Positions 1 through 10,639 of a DNA stretch of 64,000 nt are shown one piece after another. The stretch spans positions 862,501 through 926,500 of the forward strand of contig JAKOON010000029.1 in assembly GCA_022577435.1 (NCBI GenBank), written 5' to 3'. Within the stretch, counting starts at the first letter, position 1. Each line of letters starts with the position of its first letter. The notes under the pieces are model-generated. The model searched no databases and was not told the origin of the DNA. It was given only the letters and a program-made list of their open reading frames with translations. The translations under genes and the position numbers were made by a program. This stretch comes from Embiotoca jacksoni (lineage: Eukaryota; Chordata; Actinopteri; Embiotocidae).

Positions 1-16
1 TGCTGGGGTCCTCCGC
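1..16 (-). CDS. bbc3: bbc3 next coding exon, first 16 bases
   Basis: On the minus strand a pyrimidine-rich tract ending in CGCAG (AG at 18-17) is followed by 16 bases that continue the phase-1 reading frame as GGGPQ. The rest of the exon, expected to hold BH3, is outside the window. Confidence 0.65.
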
Positions 17-2343
17 CTGCGATTGGAGGACAAAGCAGGGGGCCGAGCTGTGATAGGGTGAGCAAGAGGAAAGGGGCGGAGCTCGGGGTGAACCTGTTTG
101 TTTGATAGGCTGACAGACTGACAGAGTGACAGAGTGACAGAGAGACCCCTTGACCAGTAAGATGTGGAGAGCGAGGAGACAGAAGGGTGGTCTGGTTGTT
201 GGGTGGAGGCGTGGCTTAAAAAAAAAAACCCTAAACAGACTCAACCCACAGATATAAAAACAGGAGAGGTAGAAAAGCTTCCCTTACTTTAACCTACTTA
301 TGGTGTTACTTAACTACCAACTCAACAAACAGATTAACCGTTTAACTAAACGATGCAAATTCACCAACAAACCGACAGAACAGCCGACTAACCGACATGC
401 AAACTAACTTGAGCGTTGACACTGACACTGCTGGGAGGTTCGGGCCGTTGACTTAGTCAGCAGCTGAATGACGACTAATGAGCGAACTAACTCACTAATT
501 ACAGTATCTGACTGGCTGTCTGATTGATTACGACTGAAGGATTACCCCGAGTGCCTGGCTGATGGATTGAGTCGGTTGCTGGGTAGCTCGGTGAATAACT
601 AATTAATTAAATCAAGGGATAACAAATTCACTTGCTCATTAACTGCTTACTAGACTGACAGATAAGCCTGATTAACCAACTTAAAGTGCTCTCGGAGCAG
701 GAGGAAATGCCTGGGATTGTTTCTTTATTGCAGGCAGGGTGCACGGGACATGTCTGAACATGCCTGCATGCAGCTGACCTACAGCTGAGGAGGAGGAGGA
801 GGAGGAAGAGGAGGAGGAGGAGGAGCAGCAAGTTATCTGTTTACATTGCTGCAGATCTGTCACAACACAGCAGCTCAGTCCCAGAAGGGAAAAAACCTGC
901 CTTTCCTGAAAAACCCACCGATCCTGAATTCTCACCTGAATTTCCCTTTCTAAGCTTCTACCCCCCCCCCCCCCGCCCCTCCCCCGGATGGGGTGAGGGT
1001 GGGGGTGGGTGGGGGGTACACCGACACTTGATCCACAAATCAAACAGCCTGAGAAATAATTCACTTTTTCCTGGAGACACAAACCAACAATTCAGACATC
1101 TTCTCCGGAGCTGGAGGACAAACGTCCGTTTGGATTATTCCACCAAACAAACACAAACCCAGTCACAGTAACACCAAACCATCACCACAGCAGAGTTGCA
1201 GCTGCTTTAATATTTCTCTCGCAAAGCCATAAAATTGGGAAAAGTACAGTTTTTTTGTTTTTTTTTCTGTCGACTAATCTCTCCTCATGCCTCGGCTACC
1301 GCGTTGCCTGGGTAACGAAACCAGTTGGGGCAGTTCATTGTCTGTCTGCTGTGTAAGTGTTTGATGATGGTTAAGAAGCCATTCTGCAATATAAAAGTTA
1401 CATGTGACATGTGACAGCTGTAACACATTTCATCTCCCCATCCCTCCCCCTCCCTCCCCAACCCTCCCTCCCCCATCAACACTGGCCAAACAAGCTCCTG
1501 TCATGGAAATAAAGCCCCGGGTGCAGTGCACACATTAAAGACTCTCCCCCCCGCTAGCTGATAACGTTCATGTTTACTTAAGGGTGGAGGTCTGGCAGGA
1601 TAGCTGCTGCCTGTGGCTGAGTCACAGCTGAAGTTTTCCACTGCTTCCCCCAGTAACTACACTCATGAAGCGCCGTGTGCAGTCAGTTCCTGCTGCAGCG
1701 GAGGGGCCTTAAAATCAATTCTGGCTCTGCTGTTGCTGACAGGCTTAATTATTAATGATGGCGCTCTGATATAGATCTTGGTGCTGCGTTGCCCTCTTTC
1801 CTTGTCTGGCAAAAACAAAGTGAGAGCTCTGCCACATGGTCGTAGTGCGTTTATAGTGACACCATGCCGGGCCACCCTCCATCCCAGCAGTATAAAAACA
1901 CAACCCACCCCCCCCCACCCCCACCCCCTCTGGCGTCACTCTTTTCTTTTGGCTGTAAAGAAAAGGCTCCTACCTGGCAGAGAGAAGTCACCGGGTGCGA
2001 CCGGAGCCGGGCTCCTCTCATCCGTCGGGTTGCAGAGCAGCGCAGGAGGAGACGTCGCTGACGGCAGGTGAGCCCGGGGCTCGTCTCGGCCGTCCGGGTA
2101 AGGCAGCGGGTACGGCAGGTAGAGGGCCTGCAAAGGCTGCAGATGGTGGGGGTTGTGGTGGAAGTGTATGGCACCGGCGCCGGTCCCAGTGCCGGTGGTG
2201 ATGGTGGTGGTGAGCAGGCTCGGCCAGGTGTGGAGCGGGCGAGGCAGCTCCATGCGGCAGGTGTTGTTGTGGCCGGGAAGAGGGCCGTTTCCTCCTCCTC
2301 CTCCAGGTTCTCCGACGCTCTCGATGGTCTCTGCTCGGGCCAT
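1..2343 (-). CDS. bbc3: bbc3/PUMA, BH3-only pro-apoptotic protein (partial; BH3 exon off window)
   Basis: PUMA is a mitochondrial BH3-only BCL2-family protein, induced by p53, that triggers BAX/BAK-dependent apoptosis. The visible coding parts are 2343-1974 (ATG at 2343-2341; 123 codons plus one base) and 16-1 of the next exon. The protein begins MARAETIESVGEP, resembling human PUMA MARARQEGSSPEP. It continues Gly-, Pro-, His- and Leu-rich and ends SLP, then GGGPQ across the splice, comparable to human ALAGGPTQ at the same place. Splice sites fit: acceptor AG at 2357-2356, donor GT at 1973-1972, next acceptor AG at 18-17, phase 1 preserved. The BH3 helix and C-terminal anchor should follow to the left of base 1. 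The head-to-head position with ccdc9 matches human BBC3-CCDC9, which decides the identity, since sequence conservation outside BH3 is weak. Confidence 0.85.
17..1973 (-). other. bbc3: bbc3 intron between visible coding exons
   Basis: Intron of 1957 bases. It holds a short (TGACAGAG)-type repeat at 108-146, a degenerate tetranucleotide-like region at about 290-680, a (GGA)n stretch at 788-825, the p53 element, and a C-rich run at 961-985. I see no further coding exon in it. Confidence 0.6.
746..765. promoter_or_regulatory. Perfect p53 response element in a bbc3 intron
   Basis: Two abutting decamers, GGACATGTCT and GAACATGCCT, each match the p53 half-site RRRCWWGYYY at all ten positions with zero spacer. 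The element lies in the intron between the two visible bbc3 coding exons. PUMA is a classic p53 target in vertebrates. Binding is inferred from sequence only. Confidence 0.75.
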
Positions 2344-2355
2344 CTCAGTAGTAGC
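1974..2355 (-). CDS. bbc3: bbc3 first coding exon
   Basis: The exon starts at 2355 after a (GT)n tract and AG. It has 12 bases of leader, ATG at 2343-2341, and ends at 1974 before GTAGGAG. An upstream in-frame ATG at 2361-2359 precedes the acceptor AG and would be removed by splicing. Residues 46-58 are a Thr/Gly/Ala low-complexity run, followed by His-rich and Pro/Leu/Tyr-rich stretches. Confidence 0.8.
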
Positions 2356-2360
2356 CTTCA

Positions 2361-2361
<1 letters not shown>

Positions 2362-2407
<46 letters not shown>
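2362..2407 (+). repeat. (CA)n microsatellite at the bbc3 acceptor
   Basis: Uninterrupted 46-base (CA) run. On the bbc3 strand it reads (GT)n and ends only a few bases before the acceptor AG at 2357-2356, taking the place of a normal pyrimidine tract. Confidence 0.95.
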
Positions 2408-2409
<2 letters not shown>

Positions 2410-2823
2410 AAAGACATGCAGTCACATGTGTAACAGCTGACATGCATGAAAAACATGCATGAAATTTAAAGTTTAAATTGATGCAAAATATCAAGTGTTG
2501 CCATCTGAACAGAGTAGAAGAACTATTCAACAGACATCTTTCAAACATCTGGGAGCAAATTGAGTTTACTTCAAAAGAAAAAGCCTGCAGAGTGGCGGTG
2601 TAAACATGACACACACAAATATAAAGTATTTTAGAGATGGAAACAAACACATCCAGAGATGCAGCTTGAGCTCCATTGTGTGTTTTTCTCTGTTTGACCT
2701 ACCGACCTATTTATTCTTCTCGGCCGCAAGGAGGCAGTGCCCCCCCCCCCCCTTCATGGAGCACGAGACCTCTGTTTGTAAACAAATCCGTGCCACCCGA
2801 GCACGAGGAAGCGCGCACGCGGT

Positions 2824-2843
2824 ACACACACACACACACACAC
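2824..2843 (+). repeat. Short (CA)n microsatellite
   Basis: About ten CA units inside bbc3 intron 1, about 220 bases on the lower-coordinate side of the second p53 element. Confidence 0.85.
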
Positions 2844-3059
2844 GAGCGGTGAAGAACAGAGGCGCGTGCGCAGCTTCAACGGCAGCGAGGGAAGAAAATA
2901 GAAAACCTCGACGTAATGAATGACTTCGAGAATTTCCCAATCGCGCTTATTTCTGGGGACCAGTTCAACATATAGAAATACAAATAAAACCCCAACGAGG
3001 CAACAACAACCCTGTTAACGTAAAGTAATATAATCACATGCTATTAACTCTTCTTTATT

Positions 3060-3079
3060 TAACATGCCTGGACATGTCT
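3060..3079. promoter_or_regulatory. Second p53 response element (19/20) in bbc3 intron 1
   Basis: TAACATGCCT followed directly by GGACATGTCT matches the p53 consensus at 19 of 20 positions (first base T instead of purine), zero spacer. It sits about 300 bases inside the first intron of bbc3, roughly 650 bases downstream of the inferred start. Confidence 0.7.
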
Positions 3080-3383
3080 GCCCGAAGTTCACTGACTTAT
3101 AAAAGCTGAAACTCAAAGAGTGTGGCAGTCCAAGATAATAAAAAAAAAAAAAAAAAAAAAAAGGAAACACTATCCATAAGATGAAAGTTAAATTCATAAA
3201 AATGTAAGTGAACGCTGGGAAATAAAATTAAAGAAGAATAAATAATGTTGTCATTCAAAAGTTTAACTTTGCAGCTTTATTTTTTTATTTTTATTTTTTT
3301 GACAGCTGGACAAGATGATGCAACTGTCAAGTATCAAATTGAACTTCTGCAGCAACTAAAATGAGCAATGCAGGTGCGCGTAC

Positions 3384-3722
3384 CTGGTGTGTGTGACGAT
3401 CCGTGGTGAGGCTGTCTGCAGGTCCGACAGGTGGACATCAGAGGGGACACAGAGTACCAGGGGAAAAAGACAGCCGTGAATGCACCCGGCGGGGGACCGC
3501 AAGGGGAGATGTTAATGTCCACTCGGAGGGAAACGTGTCACTCCATTTCAAGTGTTCCCAGGTTGGATTGTCTCGTTAATATTTGCTGTTTTTCTGTCTC
3601 GGATTAACCCATCAAAACAAAAACAATAATATCGACGCGCAGCCGGTGAGATGTGATGGGGGATTAAAAAAAAAAAAACTCCGCAGCAGCGAGGTCGCCC
3701 GTGTTGTTGTCTGTCGCGGTCT
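3384..3722 (-). other. bbc3: bbc3 candidate noncoding exon 1
   Basis: A donor ACCAG|GTACGC at 3384/3383 on the minus strand lies about 1 kb upstream of the coding-exon acceptor, and a TATAAA motif lies about 30 bases upstream of the assumed start. The 5' end is inferred from the TATA spacing, not observed. No long open frame with a credible start joins it to the coding exon, so it is probably untranslated. Confidence 0.5.
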
Positions 3723-3748
3723 TCAGTCTGAGCACTCCCTGCGCTGAG

Positions 3749-3754
3749 TTTATA
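3749..3754 (-). promoter_or_regulatory. bbc3: TATA-like box of bbc3
   Basis: TATAAA reads on the minus strand at 3754-3749, about 365 bases upstream of the exon 1 donor. A start near 3722 is an inference. Confidence 0.4.
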
Positions 3755-4556
3755 AGAGCTCTGTCAAAGTGAAAAGAAGTGGAGTAAACATCCGGTCAGC
3801 GCTTTCACAATAAAATACCACGGCAACGTTTGTTCGAAGATAACACATCTTACATCCGTATGTTTTAGAAAGGATCCAAACTGGCCTCTGATAAGGGTGT
3901 GAATGATCAGGCTTGACTTGGGTGAAATACATGAATGAAAGACTGTGATGAACAATAACTAATATAATACCACAAAATAACCCGTTTCATCTCACATGAT
4001 GTGAATTTAAAGTCACTTGTCCAGTTATTTATAGTCTATTGTCATTGCACCAATGCACAGTGCACTTTTGATACCAATTTAATTCTCCATTTGGTTATCT
4101 GTCCGTGTTGTTCATAATGCATCGAGTCGACATGCTTTTATTTTGAAGGATGTCCTTCTCTGTTGTCTGGCTCACTTGACTTCCTTTTGCCTTCCTTCTC
4201 TCCTCCAAAACAAGTGCTGACATGCTCCCTGACAGGATGCTGCTGTCTCACTTTTCCTTTCTCGACCCATCTGTCTCTCCTTCTCTTTTTCTTTCACATT
4301 CACATGCTCTTTTTTTTTTTCTTCTTTTTTTTTTTTTTAATCAAAGCTGAGATGTAATAACCACGTTTCTTATCTTAAATTTATTCGACTGTTTCCATGT
4401 CTCTCTCTGTCTGATAAACTTTGTCATGCAACAGTTAATGCCCCCCCCTATCATGTTTTCCTTTCCCTTCCTCTTTAAATTCTTTATCTCTCATCTCAGC
4501 AATTTCCTCTTCATTTGACAGCCTCACACAGGAATCAACAAAACATCCCCCACCTA

Positions 4557-4593
4557 TACACACACACCTACACACACACACACACACACACAC

Positions 4594-4649
<56 letters not shown>
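4557..4649 (+). repeat. Compound (CA)n microsatellite
   Basis: About 93 bases of CA units interrupted by CTACA segments near 4568 and 4594. Confidence 0.95.
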
Positions 4650-4650
<1 letters not shown>

Positions 4651-5788
4651 ATCCCACCCCCAGCTGGCTTTCTTTCCCCAGTTTGACACGTCTTCAGCAG
4701 CTGTAAACCAAAACAATACGAACCTGTTTGGAGTGCAGCTGAGTCAGCATTTACAACACATTCAATGCAAACGCAGTGAGTGTCAAAACTTTTGACTCTT
4801 GTGATTTAGATTTTTGCATGTGATCCATGCGAATAGAGACAAATGCCTCTTTCCACACTGAAGCCAGAATACAAGAAGTTCAGTTTCCTGTGTGGGCTAA
4901 GAGGAAAATTAACACAAGTTTAGATCCAGATGGTTCACTGATCTGTGACTTGGCTGTGGCTCAGTGAGATGGTCACCCAGCCAGCGACTACTTCCAACAC
5001 TCTCACCTAAAAATGCTGTTGTTTCTGGACCTGTTTTGAATCTTATAACTCAAATATGGACATAAAATGAAAGGTTTCACATTTTTTTGTTACCCTGTGT
5101 ACCTTGTTTTTTTTTTGTGTTTTTTTTTGTCCTGAATGTCAACCATGCATGAATGAACACATGAACATACACAAACCTATCAGGCTGCAATTGAAGCTCC
5201 AATGAAAATCATTATAATGGCATTTTGGAAACTTTTCATAAACCCAAACATCGGAAATTATAATCCGGGATAAATTATTTTTTTTCTTAACAGTCCAAAT
5301 TTGACAAATCGTTAAATATGCAGTCGTCCATTAAACACATCTGCCACATACTGTACGGTTATTAGCCCATATCAGGAGCACCGAGCAGACACATATTTTC
5401 AAGTGTCCCTACATATTCATCTCACTTTGACTCTTCATCGCTGGATGTTCAGGCTGTTGGCTGCAGCGCTTACGATCATAACAGTCATTTTTCATGAAAG
5501 AAACCTGCAGTAAAGTTGCAACACACAACAGCAGCCTAATTGTTCAAGCTTTTACACCCTCTAGTCTGAGAATCCTGCATAAAATTAGCCTCCTGAATAA
5601 CTTCAGAAAACCCCCCCGCTGTCTTGACCCCTGACCCTCATCTCATTGTCTTCTGGAAACACCCCTCAGCTGCAGGGCATGAGACGGGGGCGGCTCAGCC
5701 GAGCTGCGGGGTCGGAGGCTGTTTAATCGGCTGGAAATGGCAGCTTGTCTCAAGGCACTCCCCCACAGCCCCCCCCCCCTTCCTCCCT

Positions 5789-5790
<2 letters not shown>

Positions 5791-5837
<47 letters not shown>
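5791..5837 (+). repeat. (CA)n microsatellite
   Basis: 47-base CA run preceded by a C-rich stretch; the long frames across it on both strands are repeat artefacts. Confidence 0.95.
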
Positions 5838-5842
<5 letters not shown>

Positions 5843-6813
5843 CCTTCTCCACCTCTTCCTCTACCAGCAGCAGATTGGTACACACCGCCTTGTTTTGAGG
5901 GGGAGGGAGGGGGGGAGGAGTGGTACCACGCAGGTACATGATACATGCCCAGGCGAACATCCTCCACCAGATGTGACGCCGGCAGACTTTGCATGACTTG
6001 TGGTCAACGGATAACTAGATAATGAATGCTAATGAGAGTCATGACTGACACCATCCAAAATCCTGTCAGGTTGCTTTTTGTAGTATTGTTGCTTTTAGGG
6101 GGGTTATTATGAATATCATTAATTACTTTTATAATAAAAGGCTGTCAAAACTTTCTCAAACGAATCTCGGGCCCGTGAATGTTATTGGTTTGCCGAGTTT
6201 AAAGATTCAAACCTGCCTCATCCTTCATGGCTGGTTAAAAAGCTCTTGAGATTCTTTAATGCTCTGAGTAATGTCACCACAATCAGCAAAATGTATCTCA
6301 ACAAATATGGGGAGCTATGCTTTGCTAGAATGACTGCATTATTAATTTGCACTGCAAAATCTGGATGTAATATTCAAGTACACATGCCAAGGGATTTCAA
6401 GGACAAAGTCCAGTTTGATAACGATGTAATATTCCTTGAAGGGTTTATTAATGATAAGAAATTATGTTGAAGACAAAAACCTTCATGAAGACAAACTCCT
6501 GAGGAAAATATCTGCCTCCTGAGGTGCTCAGTGCTTCACTATGTTGTTAATCTCAACTTTCTGATTCATTTGGATTTTTCCTGTAGATCCCTGAATCCGA
6601 AGAACAAGTGTAAACTGAAGGACCCCTCAAAATAAAATAAAAATAAAAACACCTGCTGATGCCAGTCGATGAGTGATGGCACCTGTGATCAAGTCACCTG
6701 ACAGGTTTTTGGTTCCGAACTGCATCATCAATGTTGTTTTCTGTTTTTCGCTGTAACCTGAGAGCAGTCAGGCAATAGAGAGACGATAATGACGGCACCA
6801 GATAAGGTGTACA

Positions 6814-6814
<1 letters not shown>

Positions 6815-6859
<45 letters not shown>
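6815..6859 (+). repeat. (CA)n microsatellite
   Basis: 45-base uninterrupted CA run in intergenic DNA. Confidence 0.95.
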
Positions 6860-6861
<2 letters not shown>

Positions 6862-8394
6862 AATGACAGGTAATCTATACCTGTGTTGCTGTGATAAGCA
6901 TGTAAATGAGATCAGCCAACTCGTCTCTCACCTCTGCAGTGGAACCGGGTCGCTTCTTTTTCTCCCTCTTTCTCTCTCAACCTTTCAGCCCAACGACCTC
7001 ACACTCGAACCTCATCCTCAAAAACTCAACAAATAATAATAAAAAATAAAAAAAACAATGTTGTTTCTTAAAATGACTGAATAAAGCAAAACCTCGTTAT
7101 GAGGATTATTTCCTGTGAAAGCGACAGAGTTTTGCACGATCGATTGAACCGTGACCAACGCAGGTTAAATGTTTAGTACACTTCATATGTAGGTTGAAAA
7201 AGTTCAGACTGCTCTTGTTTCCATGTGAACTGAGCAGCATCGTGATGCGCAGAAGATACGTTGCTCGATCAACATCAGCACCCGAGTTGCACTGCGATCA
7301 CTGTGTGCACATTTGTGATTTCACCAAACCTGAGCAGAGAGCGCACATTGGTGGTGGAGATTGACGGCTTGTGTTGATACGGGTGAGAAACTTGAACCAA
7401 AAGTGTCATTGCGTCACAGTTCAGACCGTTTTTACCTCAAACAACTCAAAATGTCACAGTAAAACTTCGTGTTGACAGTCTGACTCCAGGGAACACATTC
7501 ATGCTGCAGAGTTACACTTATTTCATAGAAAATCCATCGACCTTACGAGCCTTCTTCAACAGTGACGTTTGTCTTCTTGAATGCCACTCAAAGCCCCTTG
7601 CCCGGTCATTGCATCATTGACTGAGATTTTTATTTTTTTTAAAGCATTTCAAAGGTGTCCGTTGCCAATTTCCCGAGTTTGACAAGTGTCAAACTGTATT
7701 TCAGTTTGTAGAGGATTGGTCTCGGTTGAGAGCAGTAAAAGATGAAGGTCACGTTGCTGAACAGTTTCTAAACTCTGCTCGAACACACTCAAGTGTTTGT
7801 TGACTTGGATACTGCCTTACTGTGATTACATGACATCTCATGACTTTATTCAGCATCAACATCCCAACACCTCCATGTATCCATTTGGTGTGATCTTTTC
7901 TTACCTTTGCTGATTAATTAATACAAAATTAATGGCCAGGCCTGTCACTCAAACATCAACCTCGCACTCGATCTCTCTGTTACGCTTTCTTCCTCCTCTC
8001 TCTTATTGTTTTTACATCTGATAGCAGGTAGGAAACACGATGAGAGGAGGATGAAGCCATCTGACAGGCCTGAGGAATCCCCATCATGAGTGTGTAGCAG
8101 CTCTATTTGTCCTGCGGTAACCAAAGCAGAAGGACCCAGCATTTGTCCCCACAGCTGAAAGCTGAGCCAGTGTTTGGGTTGCTACAATGACATCATCGTT
8201 TTCACACTCTCCACCTCGCCCTCCCCCTCCTCCATCCCTCTCCTCCTCCCTCCCTGCATCCAGGGCCGAGTTCAGACCGGGGCACACTCGTAAAATGAAT
8301 CAAAAATGTGTTAAAACTCAAGTGTATTCCTGAAACAAAATAAATTGTGTGTTTATTACAAAACTCTTCTTTCTTTCTTTTTTTTTTTTTTTTT

Positions 8395-8560
8395 TTATCT
8401 CAGCTCTGTCATTGGAGAAAATATCTGACTTCATAGCTAATAAATGCTTCACTATGTCCACCAGCTTGTCTCTAATTGAGTCTGTCTGCTGCTTGTTGCT
8501 GAGCAGGCGATGTACATTTTACCATACAATCTTTGAAATAACATTTTAGCATTGTGATTT
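8395..8560. repeat. Candidate dispersed interspersed repeat
   Basis: The stretch containing gagaaaatatctgacttc, aatgcttcactatgtccacc and gctgagcaggcgatgtac resembles a dispersed repeat I recall as common in percomorph fish genomes. A partly similar segment (gaggaaaatatctgcctcc ... gcttcactatgttg) occurs near 6503-6545. The family name is not known to me and the match is from memory. Confidence 0.35.
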
Positions 8561-10144
8561 GATATATTGTTAGAAAATATACAGATGCTTTTAAATGAGA
8601 AAATAACTTACAAGGGGCATTTTGAACAAGCAAAGATTTTGAAAATTTAGACCTAATTCTTGTGCTTAGATGGAAAACGTGATTTCTTAGTTCATACTGA
8701 GGGGACTGTCCACAAATATATTTCATGGCACTTTATTTATTTTATGGGACTAAACAAATAACAAAACAAAAAGTCAGGAGATGACTTCTGATGTCAGAGG
8801 AAGTCTATACAAGTCATACTACCATAAATGGCAAAAAAAGTTTAAAAAAAAATCATTTAACTTAATCCAAATAGTCGTAAATGGTGCTTCAACTGAATGT
8901 CCAGCCAAGATAGAAAAACTGAAACTAGTAAGCAAACTCAGGTCTCTTCTTTTTCTTCTTCTTTCTTTTACTTCACTTCATCCACATGTTTTCTTTCTGT
9001 GTCCTCGTTCCCTTTTATTTAGTCTCGTCCTAACATAAACTATTACTTCAACCTCCATAACTTCACGCCAAGTTTTCAAACTAACATGCCATGATTGACA
9101 TTATGAGGAGTTTTTTTTGTTTTTGTTTTGTTTTTGGTAATGCATAATTCTGTGGTTTAAAAAAAAACAAAAAAAACATGTTACAACAAACATAATACCG
9201 TATTTGATTTCCACTTATATTTGCCTTTCTTTGGTTTCGCTCATCTTCAGCTCCTCCTTCTCTTTTCTCACCTGCATTTAACAAATTAGCGCCTGTTGTT
9301 GTTGTGATAAGTATCAGCTAAAGAGACATTAGAGAAGCCGTGGATCTCTGTGTCACCAGGTGATGACAGAGCTGCTGCTGCTAAAAAAAAAAAAAAGAAG
9401 CCCGATCAACACCTGTTGACGGGTGAGGGTGAAGCTACCTGAGTGGATCGGGGCATCCCAAAGTTTGCTTTTACCTTATCAGGTGAACGTTGTAATGTTA
9501 GCAGAGTGCTGATGGAATGATTAAGATGCTTTGTGTCAGGTTTTAGCAGCCAGAGATAAAACATTAAAATAAGCTGTGCTGGTATAAATGGGAAAGACCA
9601 AAGAACTTTTTCCCGCCTTTAGTTTAGTTTTCATGATGGACGTGTTTGAAATTTTAGCAAGAAATCTTACAGGTTTTGTAGCTGTGATCACTGATCATTT
9701 GGGTTGTGTATTTGTGTCTGATAATATTAGGTTTACCTAAATTATATAAGAAAAATCAATGTGTATTTCACGCTAATATCATTTATCACTATACATTTTT
9801 TGGTCATAGTTGTTTCCCTTGTGGTGATAGTTTTCTTGAGTTAGCTTATCCAAATATAAAGAGCCCAACTCTGAAATGTCAAAACATTTCAGTTTCATTT
9901 GTGGATGCCGACACACATTTAAAATTCAACCGGGAGGTCAACAACAGCGGCCTCTACTGTTGATGACGGCAACAACAAACGAGTTTTATGACTGCGTAGG
10001 TAGGCTCTCTCTGGTTTCTTCTAAAGTCTTTTGGACATCTTCCATCTTCGGAGGAGAAATAAAACCATGTGAACAGACACCATCCTCAGATGCACACTCC
10101 ACACTGTGTCGACTCTACTTATCATAACAGGGATTTGGATGGCT

Positions 10145-10145
<1 letters not shown>

Positions 10146-10218
<73 letters not shown>
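10146..10218 (+). repeat. (CA)n followed by (TA)n
   Basis: 57 bases of CA run directly into about 16 bases of TA. It lies at the inner end of the left foldback arm. Confidence 0.95.
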
Positions 10219-10561
10219 AAATACAGCTCCAACTCAACAATGGGACTCTAATGCTTACTGGCAAAGTGCATGGCACACAGGGTGTCAAACTATTCTTTAC
10301 GCCTTTTTTTATTTCATTTATTGAGGAAAAGTACGCTTTTTTTTTCCTTCCCTGTAGATTCAGAAACAGTTCTTCCTTCCAGTGTTACAGAAGCTGTTAC
10401 AGAAGGGCACAGAAAAGAAAGGATGGACAGTTAAATAGACACCAAACTAAGCCACGGTTGGGTATCAGGAAAAAGTCTGAGGGACACATTTATGAAAAAG
10501 GGAGAAAAGGCATTACCTCATTCACTTCACCTCAAACGGAGCAGGACAGATGGACCTATTC

Positions 10562-10639
10562 TGTGTGTGTGTGTGAGTGTTAGTGTGTGAGTGTTAGTGT
10601 GTGAGTGTGAGTGTGAGTGTGAGTGTTAGTGTGTGTGTC
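10562..10639 (+). repeat. (GT)n with GA/TA variants
   Basis: Imperfect gtgtgagtgtta units, complementary in type to the CA tract 360 bases upstream, at the inner end of the right foldback arm. Confidence 0.85.

Noticed and set aside
2153..2440. Plus-strand frames across bbc3 exon and the (CA)n repeat
   Set aside because: Antisense to a coding exon with matching splice sites, with HTHTHT from the microsatellite.
4515..4706. Thr/His repeat frame
   Set aside because: Translation of the (CA)n microsatellite. The same applies to the frames at 5624-5996, 10021-10203, 14780-15007, 21128-21376, 22521-22751 and 60811-61010.
6246..6470. 74-codon frame starting MRFFNALSNVTT
   Set aside because: Non-repetitive composition, but no recognisable domain, splice context or neighbours. 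Length is within chance expectation for AT-rich DNA.
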